From Streptomyces sp. SM11 (GTDB taxonomy: Bacteria > Actinomycetota > Actinomycetes > Streptomycetales > Streptomycetaceae), in the NCBI RefSeq assembly GCF_002910905.1, contig NZ_NEUE01000105.1, positions 27,782 through 91,781 on the forward strand: 64,000 nt of DNA. The letters run 5' to 3'. Shown piece after piece: positions 16,330-24,687 of the stretch (positions within the stretch are counted from its first letter, which is position 1; each line of letters begins with the position of its first letter). Position numbers and translations under genes: made by a program. The notes beneath the pieces were generated by a model. The model saw only the letters and a program-made list of their open reading frames with translations. It was not told where the DNA came from and searched no databases.

Positions 16330-16790
16330 AGCCCCTATCCGGCCGCGGACCCGCACTCCGGGCCATGGATGCACGCTTGGTGCTCGCAGAAATGAACAGC
16401 CCTGAGAGACCGGAGATCCCTGCCGGATCGTGTCCTGTTTGCCTCTGATCCTCGTTCTCGCAACCTCTCGCGAAACGGCATTCACACAAGGCCCTTCGCG
16501 ATAGGTTCTGCGAGATTCCTCAGCCCGCCGAACCGGCCGCGGCCGTCGAGCAGTTCGACTTCCCCACCTGTGGTGCCCGCCGGAAGCACCTGCCGCACCG
16601 GAGGCGGCAAGGTCACCCCGAAGTACCACACCCCGCGCTGCACGATCGTCCCCCAGCTCCATGCCGAGCTGGAGGTGAAGAACCCCGCCGACCGCGGTCC
16701 CGGCCGCGCACGGGGGATGGCCTGGCCATCGACGCTGCCGTGCCCGAGGTCATCGCGTAGCCCACGAGGGTGGGCTACGCGCTGTGCAGG
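16330..16790. other. Region without recognised genes between APC permease and resolvase relic
   Basis: About 460 bp. A minus-strand frame (16482-16799, containing VWYFGVTLPPPVRQVLP) is open but matches nothing I know. An 8-9 bp inverted repeat GTAGCCCAC/GTGGGCTAC lies at 16758-16781. The stretch probably belongs to the decayed mobile element whose resolvase remnant follows. Confidence 0.35.
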
Positions 16791-16792
16791 GC

Positions 16793-17125
16793 AGCTCACC
16801 GGTCCCCTCCAAGGCGTCTACGACCCGTCCGGGCACGGCGCCGCCCTGTTCGCGTTCCTCGCCGGTGTGGCGGAGTCCGAGCGGGAGTAGATCCGGGAGG
16901 AGTCTCTCGAAGGCCAGGCGTCCGCCCGCGGGCGTGGCTGTCGCGGCGGGCGCCCGAGAGTCGTCGACGACGACACGGCCGACTACGCCCGCAGCCTGCG
17001 GGTCAACGGTGTGCCCGTACCCGAGATCGCCCGCGAGCTTGTCATCGCCTCGGGCAAGAACCAGGGCAAGCGACCCTCGGGCGCCACCGTCTAGCGCATC
17101 CTCGCGGGGGTTGAACCGGAGAGCT
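16793..17125 (+). pseudogene. Serine recombinase/resolvase C-terminal relic with two in-frame amber codons
   Basis: One frame reads LTGPLQGVYDPSGHGAALFA, FLAGVAESERE, amber stop (TAG 16888-16890), IREESLEGQASARGRGCRGG, RPRVVDDDTADYARSLR, VPVPEIARELVIASGKN, KRPSGATV, a second amber stop (TAG 17092-17094), RILA. This is the second half of a Tn3-type resolvase/invertase: end of the catalytic domain, IREESLEGQ helix, linker GGRPRV and C-terminal HTH. The N-terminal catalytic serine part is absent. Both stops fall where Tyr or a similar codon is normal (DYIRE, SVYRAL), which fits simple TAC/TAT-to-TAG decay. Confidence 0.75.
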
Positions 17126-17545
17126 GAGCGGCCATCACGGCTCGAACATCAACTCATTGCCCCTTTGGTCAGCATCTCGGCGACACCCCAACGAGATGTC
17201 CGCTCTCTGATCCTCAGAAACGTCTCGTGTGCTCAGTATGCAGGAGCGAAGGCCCACGAGCCGGCAGCCCCCACAACTCCACGAGTTCAGCCTCAGTAAA
17301 CACTCGGCATGGTTTCCCGCCCACGGCCTGTGCTCTTCGAACCGTCAGCAGGCGTGTCCGCTGTCGACCAGGCGGAGTCGGCTGTGCGCGGACCCATGGC
17401 TTCTCTGGTGGGGGAGTGGAGCATCGGCGCGTGGCGGACGTCCGGAACGCCGAAGGGAGCGGTGTTGCCGGCATGACACTGCGTTAACAATCGAGGTGGG
17501 AACACTCTCTGGCTCCGGGTGTACGCGGTGCTCTACCTTGCGATG
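17126..17545. other. Intergenic stretch before the GH6 cellulase
   Basis: 420 bp with short open frames on both strands but no recognisable product. TTGCCG near 17465 followed by GTTAACAAT near 17483 could be a weak promoter for the cellulase. The right boundary of the mobile-element remnant is probably here, but no clear Tn3-type terminal inverted repeat was found. Confidence 0.35.
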
Positions 17546-17559
17546 TGGGAGCGCTTCCA
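17546..17559. promoter_or_regulatory. CebR-like operator upstream of the GH6 cellulase
   Basis: TGGGAGCGCTTCCA matches the CebR box at 13 of 14 positions and lies 125 bp before the GH6 start. Confidence 0.8.
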
Positions 17560-17683
17560 CGCTGCGCCCCAGGCGCTAACCACCCATGCGCCCCCACTGG
17601 CGGCTGGGCCGCACGGGGCACTTGGGCTCGGCGCACATCCGCTCGGTCGACAGCACGAATCCAACCATGGGAGACCTCCACTC

Positions 17684-19381
17684 ATGAGCCGCACGAAATC
17701 CGCACTCCTCTCTGCTATGGCGTTGGTCGCCGGCGCCACGGGGACAGCGTTCGCCGTACCCGGCGGCGCCGGCGCATCCGGCGTCCCCTGCACGGTGGAC
17801 TACCAGGTGCAGGACCACTGGAACAACGGCTTCATCGCATCGGTCACGATCACCAACAACACGGCCCCGAAGTCATCCTGGGCGGTGAAGTGGTCCTATG
17901 CTGGCAGCGAGAGGGTCGTCAACGGCTGGAACGCCAACGTCGTTCAGTCGGGGGCTGATGTCACAGCCACCAACGAGTCCTACAACGGCAACCTCGGCAC
18001 CGGTGGCTCGGTAAGCTTCGGCTTCCAGGGGAGCTATAGCGGTAGCAACAACATCCCTAGCACCTTCAGCCTCGACGGCGTCACCTGCAACGTCGACTCC
18101 GGCGGCCCAACGGATCCGCCCACGGGCAGCCGGCTGGACAACCCCTACGACGGCGCCGAGGTCTACGTGAACCCCGAGTGGTCGGCGAAGGCCGCAGCCG
18201 AGCCGGGTGGTGAGCGCATCGCCGACCAGCCCACCGGAGTCTGGCTGGACCGTATCGCCGCCATCGGAGGGGTGGACGGAGGCATGGGCCTGCGCGACCA
18301 CCTCGACGCCGCCGTCAAGCAGAAGGGTGACGGAGAGCTCGTCATCCAACTCGTCGTCTACAACCTGCCCGGTCGGGACTGTGCCGCCCTGGCCTCCAAC
18401 GGCGAACTCGGCCCGACCGAGATCGACCGGTACAAGACGGAGTACATCGACCCGATCGCCGGCATCCTCGCCGACCCCAAGTACGTCGGCCTGCGCATCG
18501 TGACCACGATCGAGATCGACTCCCTTCCCAACCTGATCACCAACACGGGCAGTCGGCCCACCGCGACGCCCGAATGCGACACGATGAAGGCCAATGGCAA
18601 CTACGTGAAGGGGGTTGGCTACGCCCTGAGCAAGCTCGGCGACATACCCAACGTCTACAACTACGTGGACGCGGCCCATCACGGCTGGATCGGCTGGGAC
18701 GACAACTTCGGTGCCTCGGCAGACCTGTTCAAGCAGGCTGCGACCGCTGAGGGCGCCACCGTGGCCGACGTACACGGGTTTATCACGAACACCGCCAACT
18801 ACAGTGCGCTGACGGAGGACCACTTCTCCATCGACGAACAGGTGAGCGGCAAGCCCGTGCGTCAGTCGAAGTGGGTCGACTGGAACCGATACGTCGACGA
18901 GTTGTCGTTCACCCAGGCGTTCCGGCAGCAGCTCGTGTCTACGGGCTTCGACTCGAAGATCGGGATGCTGATCGATACTTCCCGCAACGGGTGGGGCGGC
19001 TCGGCCAGGCCCAGCGCTCCCGGCGCCAAGACGTCGGTGGATACCTACGTCGACGGTGGCCGCTACGACCGCCGCATCCACGTCGGAAACTGGTGCAATC
19101 AGAAGGGCGCCGGTCTCGGCGAGCGGCCCCAGGCATCCCCCGAACCCGGCATTGACGCCTACGTGTGGATGAAGCCCCCGGGTGAATCCGACGGGTCGAG
19201 CAAGGCCATCCCGAACAACGAGGGCAAGGGCTTCGACCGGATGTGTGACCCGACGTACAACGGCAACCCCCGGAATGGGAACAGCATGTCGGGGGCGTTC
19301 CCTGACGCCCCGATCTCCGGTCACTGGTTCTCCGCCCAGTTCCAGGAGCTGATGCAAAACTCCTACCCGCCGCTGACATAG
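17684..19381 (+). CDS. Secreted GH6 cellulase with N-terminal CBM2
   Basis: 565-residue precursor from ATG 17684 (GGGAG 10 nt upstream). The signal peptide ends near residue 27 (GTAFA, then VPGGAGA). A CBM2 occupies about 32-140 (CTVDYQVQDHWNNGFIASV, WNANVVQ, closing Cys in DGVTCNVD). A short Pro/Thr linker precedes the GH6 barrel (about 150-560) with LVVYNLPGRDCAALASNGE, TIEIDSLPNLITN, YVDAAHHGWIGWDDN, GMLIDTSRNGWGGSARP and YVWMKPPGESDGSS, holding the family's catalytic and substrate-binding Asp residues. The extended loops and C-terminal region resemble bacterial exoglucanases (cellobiohydrolase II type) more than small endoglucanases. It should work with the LPMO and GH5 enzyme under CebR control. 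Confidence 0.93.
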   Translation: MSRTKSALLSAMALVAGATGTAFAVPGGAGASGVPCTVDYQVQDHWNNGFIASVTITNNTAPKSSWAVKWSYAGSERVVNGWNANVVQSGADVTATNESYNGNLGTGGSVSFGFQGSYSGSNNIPSTFSLDGVTCNVDSGGPTDPPTGSRLDNPYDGAEVYVNPEWSAKAAAEPGGERIADQPTGVWLDRIAAIGGVDGGMGLRDHLDAAVKQKGDGELVIQLVVYNLPGRDCAALASNGELGPTEIDRYKTEYIDPIAGILADPKYVGLRIVTTIEIDSLPNLITNTGSRPTATPECDTMKANGNYVKGVGYALSKLGDIPNVYNYVDAAHHGWIGWDDNFGASADLFKQAATAEGATVADVHGFITNTANYSALTEDHFSIDEQVSGKPVRQSKWVDWNRYVDELSFTQAFRQQLVSTGFDSKIGMLIDTSRNGWGGSARPSAPGAKTSVDTYVDGGRYDRRIHVGNWCNQKGAGLGERPQASPEPGIDAYVWMKPPGESDGSSKAIPNNEGKGFDRMCDPTYNGNPRNGNSMSGAFPDAPISGHWFSAQFQELMQNSYPPLT

Positions 19382-19548
19382 TACTTCTGCCCGCCGGGGG
19401 CCAGCCGGCGCCGAGGCGATCTTCCGGGACTTCGTGAGCGCCTCCACCGGTCGCGCACTTCGGTTCGTGGTGGGTCGAGCCACGGTGCCGGTGTCGCCGG
19501 AGCGATGTCGGCGCACCGGACAGGTGATTGGCGCGGGAGTACGAAGTG

Positions 19549-19590
19549 CCGTCTCCGGTCGCTGCTCTGGATGGCTGCGACCGGAGACGG
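19549..19590. terminator. Strong inverted repeat downstream of the GH6 gene
   Basis: CCGTCTCCGGTCGC and GCGACCGGAGACGG form a perfect 14-bp stem with a 14-nt loop, 168 nt after the cellulase stop. It is a probable bidirectional terminator or mobile-element end; no T tract follows. Confidence 0.6.
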
Positions 19591-19787
19591 GGTCCGGGGT
19601 GGCGGCGGTGGTCCCCTCGGGGGCTCGATGGCCTTCTCCGGGGACCGGCACGCCGCCCGCGACCGCTCGACGCCGGACCATGGATGCTGGCAGCCGATGT
19701 CCGCACTCCCTCGCCGGGAAACCGCGGTGACAGCCGGCATACGAATCACCCGGACGCTGAGCTTGACTCTGAAGCTTCTATGGATCG
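19591..19787. other. Intergenic stretch, no recognised genes
   Basis: Short open frames only, with no recognisable product. It separates the GH6 hairpin from the IS110 fragment. Confidence 0.35.
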
Positions 19788-20002
19788 TCAAGCTGTGGGA
19801 GAAGGGTCGGTTGCGCCGCTGAACTCGCTGGTGAGGTGGTGGTAGACCTCGCGCGCGACGAACCGCTTGAGGCATCTGAAGATGTCCTTCGTCTTGAGTC
19901 CTTCCAGAGTGCGCCGTGCGACGTAGTCCCGGGTGCGCGGGTCGTGACGCATGCGGACCAGCACAATTGTGTGCAGCGCACGGTTGGCCTGGCGGTCTCC
20001 GC
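19788..20002 (-). pseudogene. C-terminal fragment of an IS110-family transposase
   Basis: The minus strand reads GGDRQANRALHTIVLVRMRH, DPRTRDYVARRTLEGLKTKD and IFRCLKRFVAREVYHHLTS before a TGA at 19788-19790. This is the end of the Transposase_20 domain of IS110/IS116/IS902 elements. A stop codon and loss of homology precede it, so about 330 residues including the DEDD catalytic domain are missing. Confidence 0.8.
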
Positions 20003-20302
20003 CACCGACTCAACCGGGGCGGTTCATTCACCTCCGCACGCCCCGTCGCTGACGCAGGAGCACGTGGCCGCCGTGATCCGAGGCGGCGGGCGGCGCGGGG
20101 CAGCCTCGCCGAGGGGTTGCGGGACTTTCCGCTACGGCAGGGGCAGGGGGGCGACGCTCCCCCGGCAGCCGGCGCGTCGAAGTCACGTGCGTCGGGTTCG
20201 GAGAACCGGCTGCCGCCGGTGCGCTGAGGCGGGATGTCGGGTCACTGCGGCAGACCGGTGGGCGGGCTCCCTGGGGCACGCGCTGGGGTGCTCCTCCGCT
20301 GC
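20003..20302. other. Intergenic stretch, no recognised genes
   Basis: 300 bp between the IS110 fragment and the 3' end of the PucR gene. Nothing recognisable in any frame. Confidence 0.35.
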
Positions 20303-21949
20303 TCACCCCTGCCGCAGCGCGAACCACAGCTCCGCCCGTACGTCCATGTCGGCCAGGTCCGCGTCCAGCAACTCCCCGCACCGCCCGATGCGTTGGCGCA
20401 CGGTGTTGCGGTGGACGCCGAGCGCCACCGCCGTACGGCCCCAGTTGCCGTGCAGGGAGAGCCAGCAGCGCAGGGTGTCGGCCAGCGGTGCGGTGAGCGG
20501 GGCGAGGAGGGCGCGGGCGTGGGCCGCAGCCTGTTCGGGCGGGACCAGGGCGGCGAGGCCGCCCACGGGGGTGTCCACCGCCAGCGGGGCGCGGGTCGCC
20601 TGCGCATGGGCCAGGGCGCGGGCGGCCAGGGCGTCGGCGGCGTCGAGCGCGGTGACGGGGGTGGGGGCGGACGCGCCGAGCGTCCAGCCGGGCTGCGGGG
20701 TGATCCTGTCGGCCTCCGGCAGCGGCCGTACCGGCTCGCTCTTCGGTGCCGTGCCCGGTTGTCGTCGTACCGGCTCTCCCCCGACCTCCGGCAGCGGCCG
20801 TTCCGCTTTCGCGCCCGGCTGTCGCCGTACCGCTTCGCCCGGCAGCAGCAGCCGTACCGCCTCGCCGCCCCCGCGACCCGCGTCCACCAGCGCCGTGCCC
20901 AGCGACGCGCCCAGGGACCCGGCCGACAGGGCGTCCGCCGGGGTGCCGTCCGTGCGGCGGGCGTGGATGACCGTCCAGGGGCCGGTGGCGCCGAGCAGCG
21001 GGGCCACCTCGGCCGGGTCGGCGCCCAGCAGCATGCGGACCAGGGCCGCCGAACGGCCCGCCGCGTCCGCGCCCTGGTGCGGGGCCGCCAGCAGCGACAG
21101 CAGGACCACCGCGATGCCCGCCACCGTGTGGTCGCCGGACTCCCGTCGCCGGGTCGCCAGCGTCAGGACCAGGCCCTCGGCGCCGCCCAGCGCGTAGGCG
21201 GCCAGGTGCGTGCCGCCGTGGGTGTCGGTGGCCGATGCGGGGGAGGCGGGGCGTTCGCGGGCCACCACACGCGCCAGGCGGGTCAGGGCCCCCGTCGTCT
21301 CCGGGGGGCGGCCCGCCGCGTCGGTCTCCTCGGCCGGATCGCGGCCCGCCGCGTGGACCTCCTCGCCCCGTGCCGTCAGCAGCACCGCCCGGCCGCCGAG
21401 CTGCGCCGCGAGCTGGTGCAGGACCGCCGGTACGGGGTCGGGGCGGGCCGCCGCCGTCGCAAGGGCCTGCTGGGCGCGGGTCACCCGGCGCAGCTCGCGG
21501 TGGCGCGCCTGAGCCATCAGCCGCCACACCGCCCGCGCGATCGCCGTGAACGGGGTCTTCGGCGGCACCTCCAGCAGCGGCAGGCCCCGCCGGTCGCACG
21601 CCTCGATCAGCACCCCGGGCACCGTCTCGTGCACCGGGCGCACCCCGAACCCCAGCGCCGCCGCCCCCGCCTCCACCAGTCGGCCGACGTAGTGGTCCGG
21701 GTCCGTCAGCAGCACTCCGGCGCTCAGCAGCAGCTCGCCGCCGAGGAGGTACGGATACGGGTCCGCCATCTCCGAGGTGTGCACCCAGAGCAGCTCGGCC
21801 TCGGCCGGGCCCGCGATCCGGCGCAGGCCCAGGTCCTTGCTCGCCAGCAGCTCCGCCAGCGGGATGGGCGGGGTCGGCGGGCCGGGTGCGGAGGAGGGGG
21901 AGGACGGTGTGCTGCCCTCGGAAGGCATCGGCATGGACGGTTCATCCAT
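20303..21949 (-). CDS. PucR-family transcriptional regulator
   Basis: 548 residues. The N-terminal PucR sensor domain (about 28-150) has LAELLASKDLGLRRIAGP and ELLWVHTSEMADPYPYLLGG. A GGDEF-like middle follows, and the C-terminal HTH_30 reads LSLHGNWGRTAVALGVHRNT, VRQRIGRCGELL. These activators or repressors usually control purine, polyamine or amino-acid catabolic genes. It is divergent from the SSS symporter/ureohydrolase operon, its likely target. A low-complexity insertion (about residues 375-425) repeats the pattern RRQPG-------PLPE twice and is absent from typical family members. Confidence 0.88.
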   Translation of the reverse strand: MDEPSMPMPSEGSTPSSPSSAPGPPTPPIPLAELLASKDLGLRRIAGPAEAELLWVHTSEMADPYPYLLGGELLLSAGVLLTDPDHYVGRLVEAGAAALGFGVRPVHETVPGVLIEACDRRGLPLLEVPPKTPFTAIARAVWRLMAQARHRELRRVTRAQQALATAAARPDPVPAVLHQLAAQLGGRAVLLTARGEEVHAAGRDPAEETDAAGRPPETTGALTRLARVVARERPASPASATDTHGGTHLAAYALGGAEGLVLTLATRRRESGDHTVAGIAVVLLSLLAAPHQGADAAGRSAALVRMLLGADPAEVAPLLGATGPWTVIHARRTDGTPADALSAGSLGASLGTALVDAGRGGGEAVRLLLPGEAVRRQPGAKAERPLPEVGGEPVRRQPGTAPKSEPVRPLPEADRITPQPGWTLGASAPTPVTALDAADALAARALAHAQATRAPLAVDTPVGGLAALVPPEQAAAHARALLAPLTAPLADTLRCWLSLHGNWGRTAVALGVHRNTVRQRIGRCGELLDADLADMDVRAELWFALRQG

Positions 21950-22053
21950 TCGAGGTCGTGAGAGTGGAGGAAACGTACACTTCAGCGTCGGCTTTCGGCC
22001 ACCTACCGTCTTCCTCGCACCTACATCTGTTTGCGCGAGACGGAGGGAAGCCC

Positions 22054-23547
22054 ATGGCTGTCGACTACGCCGTGATCGTCGTCTACCTGGCCGGCATGCT
22101 GGCCATGGGCTGGTGGGGCATGCGCCGCGCCAAGTCCAAGAGTGAGTTCCTGGTCGCCGGACGCCGTCTCGGGCCCGCCATGTACTCCGGCACCATCGCC
22201 GCCATCGTCCTCGGCGGCGCCTCCACCATCGGGGGCGTCGGCCTCGGCTACCAGTACGGGCTCTCCGGCGCGTGGATGGTCTTCACCATCGGCCTCGGGC
22301 TCCTCGTGCTCTCCGTCTTCTTCTCGGCGCGGATCGCCCGTCTGAAGGTCTACACCGTCTCCGAGATGCTCGACCTCCGCTACGGCGGACGGGCCGGGAT
22401 CATCTCCGGCGTCGTCATGTGGGCCTACACGCTGATGCTCGCGGTCACCTCCACCATCGCGTACGCCACCATCTTCGACGTCCTCTTCGACGTGAACCGC
22501 ACCGTCGCCATCGTCCTCGGCGGCGCCATCGTCGTCGCCTACTCGACGCTCGGCGGCATGTGGTCGATCACCCTGACCGACATGGTCCAGTTCGTCGTCA
22601 AGACCATCGGAATCCTGCTGATCCTGCTGCCCGTCGCCGTCGTCAAGGCGGGCGGCTTCAGCGAGATGAAGGCCCAGCTGCCGACCGAGTACTTCGACCC
22701 GCTCGGCATCGGCGGCGAGACGGTCTTCACCTACGTCCTGATCTACACCTTCGGCATGCTCATCGGGCAGGACATCTGGCAGCGCGTCTTCACCGCGCGC
22801 AGCGACACGACGGCGCGCTGGGGCGGGACGGTCGCCGGTACGTACTGCCTCGTCTACGCCATCGCCGGGGCCGTCATCGGCACCGCCGCCAAGGTGATGT
22901 ACCCGGACCTGGCCAGTGCCGACTCCGCCTTCGCGACGATCGTCACGGACGAACTGCCGGTGGGGGTGCGCGGGCTCGTGCTCGCCGCCGCGCTGGCCGC
23001 CGTGATGTCGACGTCCTCCGGGGCGCTGATCGCCTGCGCCACCGTCGCCAACAACGACATCTGGTCGCGGTTGCGGGGGGTCGTCGGGCGCGGCGCCGGT
23101 GACGAGCCGCATGACGAGGTCAAGGGGAACCGGGCGTTCATCCTGATCATGGGCATCGCCGTCATCCTGATCGCCATCGCACTGAACGATGTGGTGGAAG
23201 CGCTGACCGTGGCCTACAACCTGCTGGTCGGCGGGCTGCTCGTGCCGATCATCGGCGGGCTGCTGTGGCGACGCGGCACGGCGGCCGGGGCGCTGTCGGC
23301 GGTGGCCGTGGGGGGTGTCGCGGTCATCGGGCTGATGTGGCACTACGGGATCCTCGCCAATCAGCCGATCTACTACGGGCTGCTGGCGTCGCTGGCCGTG
23401 TACGTCGTCGTCTCGCTGGCCACGCCGCCGACGGATGCGGCCGTGCTGGCCGCGTGGCGCGAACGGTTGACGGGGCGCGGCGAGCCCGCCCCGGAGGCCC
23501 CGGCCCACCCCGGCTCGCCGGATCACCTCAGCCCGTCCGGCGTTTGA
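22054..23547 (+). CDS. Sodium:solute symporter (SSS family)
   Basis: 497 residues from ATG 22054, with GGAGG 8 nt before it. About 13 hydrophobic helices are visible. Family landmarks are EFLVAGRRLGPAMYSGTIAA in helices 1-2, GGASTIGGVGLGYQYGLSG, and AAALAAVMSTSSGALIACAT, the sodium-site helix 8. It imports an organic solute with Na+. Being first in an operon with an agmatinase-type hydrolase suggests a guanidino compound, polyamine or amino-acid-like substrate, which is inference from context. Confidence 0.9.
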   Translation: MAVDYAVIVVYLAGMLAMGWWGMRRAKSKSEFLVAGRRLGPAMYSGTIAAIVLGGASTIGGVGLGYQYGLSGAWMVFTIGLGLLVLSVFFSARIARLKVYTVSEMLDLRYGGRAGIISGVVMWAYTLMLAVTSTIAYATIFDVLFDVNRTVAIVLGGAIVVAYSTLGGMWSITLTDMVQFVVKTIGILLILLPVAVVKAGGFSEMKAQLPTEYFDPLGIGGETVFTYVLIYTFGMLIGQDIWQRVFTARSDTTARWGGTVAGTYCLVYAIAGAVIGTAAKVMYPDLASADSAFATIVTDELPVGVRGLVLAAALAAVMSTSSGALIACATVANNDIWSRLRGVVGRGAGDEPHDEVKGNRAFILIMGIAVILIAIALNDVVEALTVAYNLLVGGLLVPIIGGLLWRRGTAAGALSAVAVGGVAVIGLMWHYGILANQPIYYGLLASLAVYVVVSLATPPTDAAVLAAWRERLTGRGEPAPEAPAHPGSPDHLSPSGV

Positions 23548-23607
23548 GGACGCAACCCCCGGGCTGGATCTGGCCGGCCTCAAGAGGTCCTCAATCGCCG
23601 GACGGGC
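23531..23607. repeat. Streptomyces intergenic palindromic repeat (probable terminator)
   Basis: The left arm (23531-23551, GCCCGTCCGGCG then TTTGAGGAC) and right arm (23587-23607, GTCCTCAATCGC then CGGACGGGC) are complementary at 20 of 21 positions. This element recurs in many Streptomyces genomes after genes. The left arm supplies the last codons and stop of the symporter gene. Confidence 0.8.
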
Positions 23608-23697
23608 TTGACCCGGCCGCACGGGCTTGAACGTCGCCGGCCGGACTGAGAAGCCCGCACACTTGAACCGTACGTAATCGAACGAAAGGCACCCCCC

Positions 23698-24687
23698 ATG
23701 AGCAGCACCGATACGCCGCGCGGCCCCATCGACTCCTCCCGCGTCCCGCGGTACGCCGGGCCCGCGACGTTCGCCCGGCTGCCCCGGCTCGACGAGGTCG
23801 GCCGTACCGACGTCGCCGTCGTCGGCGTGCCCTTCGACACCGGGGTCTCCTACCGGCCCGGCGCCCGCTTCGGCGGCAACGCCATCCGTGAGGCGTCCCG
23901 GCTGCTGCGCCCGTACAACCCGGCCCAGGACGCATCCCCGTTCGCCCTCGCGCAGGTCGCCGACGCCGGGGACATCGCGGCGAACCCGTTCAACATCAAC
24001 GAGGCCGTCGAGACCATCGAGGGCGCGGCCGACGACCTGCTGGGCACCGGCGCACGCCTGATGACCCTCGGCGGCGACCACACCATCGCCCTGCCGCTCC
24101 TGCGCTCCGTCGCCAAGAAGCACGGGCCCGTCGCCCTGCTCCACTTCGACGCGCACCTGGACACCTGGGACACCTACTTCGGCGCCGAGTACACCCACGG
24201 CACCCCGTTCCGCCGGGCCGTCGAGGAGGGCATCCTCGACACCTCCGCCCTCTCCCACGTCGGCACCCGCGGCCCGCTCTACGGCAAGCAGGACCTGACC
24301 GACGACGAGAAGATGGGCTTCGGCATCGTCACCTCCGCCGACGTCATGCGGCGCGGTGTCGACGAGATCGCCGACCAGCTCCGCCAGCGGATCGGCGACC
24401 GGCCGCTCTACATCTCCATCGACATCGACGTACTGGACCCGGCGCACGCCCCCGGCACCGGCACCCCCGAGGCCGGCGGCCTCACCTCCCGCGAGCTGCT
24501 GGAGATCCTGCGCGGACTCTCCTCCTGCCACCTGGTCTCCGCCGACCTGGTCGAGGTCGCCCCCGCGTACGACCACGCCGAGATCACCTCCGTGGCCGCC
24601 TCCCACGCCGCGTACGAACTGACGACGATCATGTCCCGGCAGATCGCGGCGCAGAAGGAAGCAAAGGAAGCCGAGGACGCCAAGTGA
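23698..24687 (+). CDS. speB: Agmatinase/guanidinobutyrase-type ureohydrolase
   Basis: 329 residues of the arginase/agmatinase/formiminoglutamase superfamily. Metal-binding motifs are complete: [21 protein letters not shown] and [19 protein letters not shown]. The enzyme hydrolyses a guanidino group to urea with two Mn2+ ions in the cytoplasm. Agmatine and 4-guanidinobutyrate enzymes cannot be told apart by eye, so the speB symbol is by family only. The gene follows the symporter after the palindromic repeat, and its TGA overlaps the GTG start of the next gene. Confidence 0.85.
   Translation: MSSTDTPRGPIDSSRVPRYAGPATFARLPRLDEVGRTDVAVVGVPFDTGVSYRPGARFGGNAIREASRLLRPYNPAQDASPFALAQVADAGDIAANPFNINEAVETIEGAADDLLGTGARLMTLGGDHTIALPLLRSVAKKHGPVALLHFDAHLDTWDTYFGAEYTHGTPFRRAVEEGILDTSALSHVGTRGPLYGKQDLTDDEKMGFGIVTSADVMRRGVDEIADQLRQRIGDRPLYISIDIDVLDPAHAPGTGTPEAGGLTSRELLEILRGLSSCHLVSADLVEVAPAYDHAEITSVAASHAAYELTTIMSRQIAAQKEAKEAEDAK

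Noticed and set aside
16482..16799. Minus-strand 105-residue frame containing VWYFGVTLPPPVRQ
   Set aside because: No family recognised, it lies within mobile-element debris, and its start is inside the resolvase relic region.
17219..17345. Possible tRNA-like segment around a GTTCGAA-like string (TTCGAACC at 17336)
   Set aside because: No cloverleaf could be drawn: no matching acceptor stem or D/anticodon arms around the string.
22021..24606. Very long minus-strand open frame (861 codons) across the symporter and agmatinase genes
   Set aside because: It is the antisense shadow of GC-rich codons, with Gly/Asp/Arg-rich low-complexity translation and no domain.
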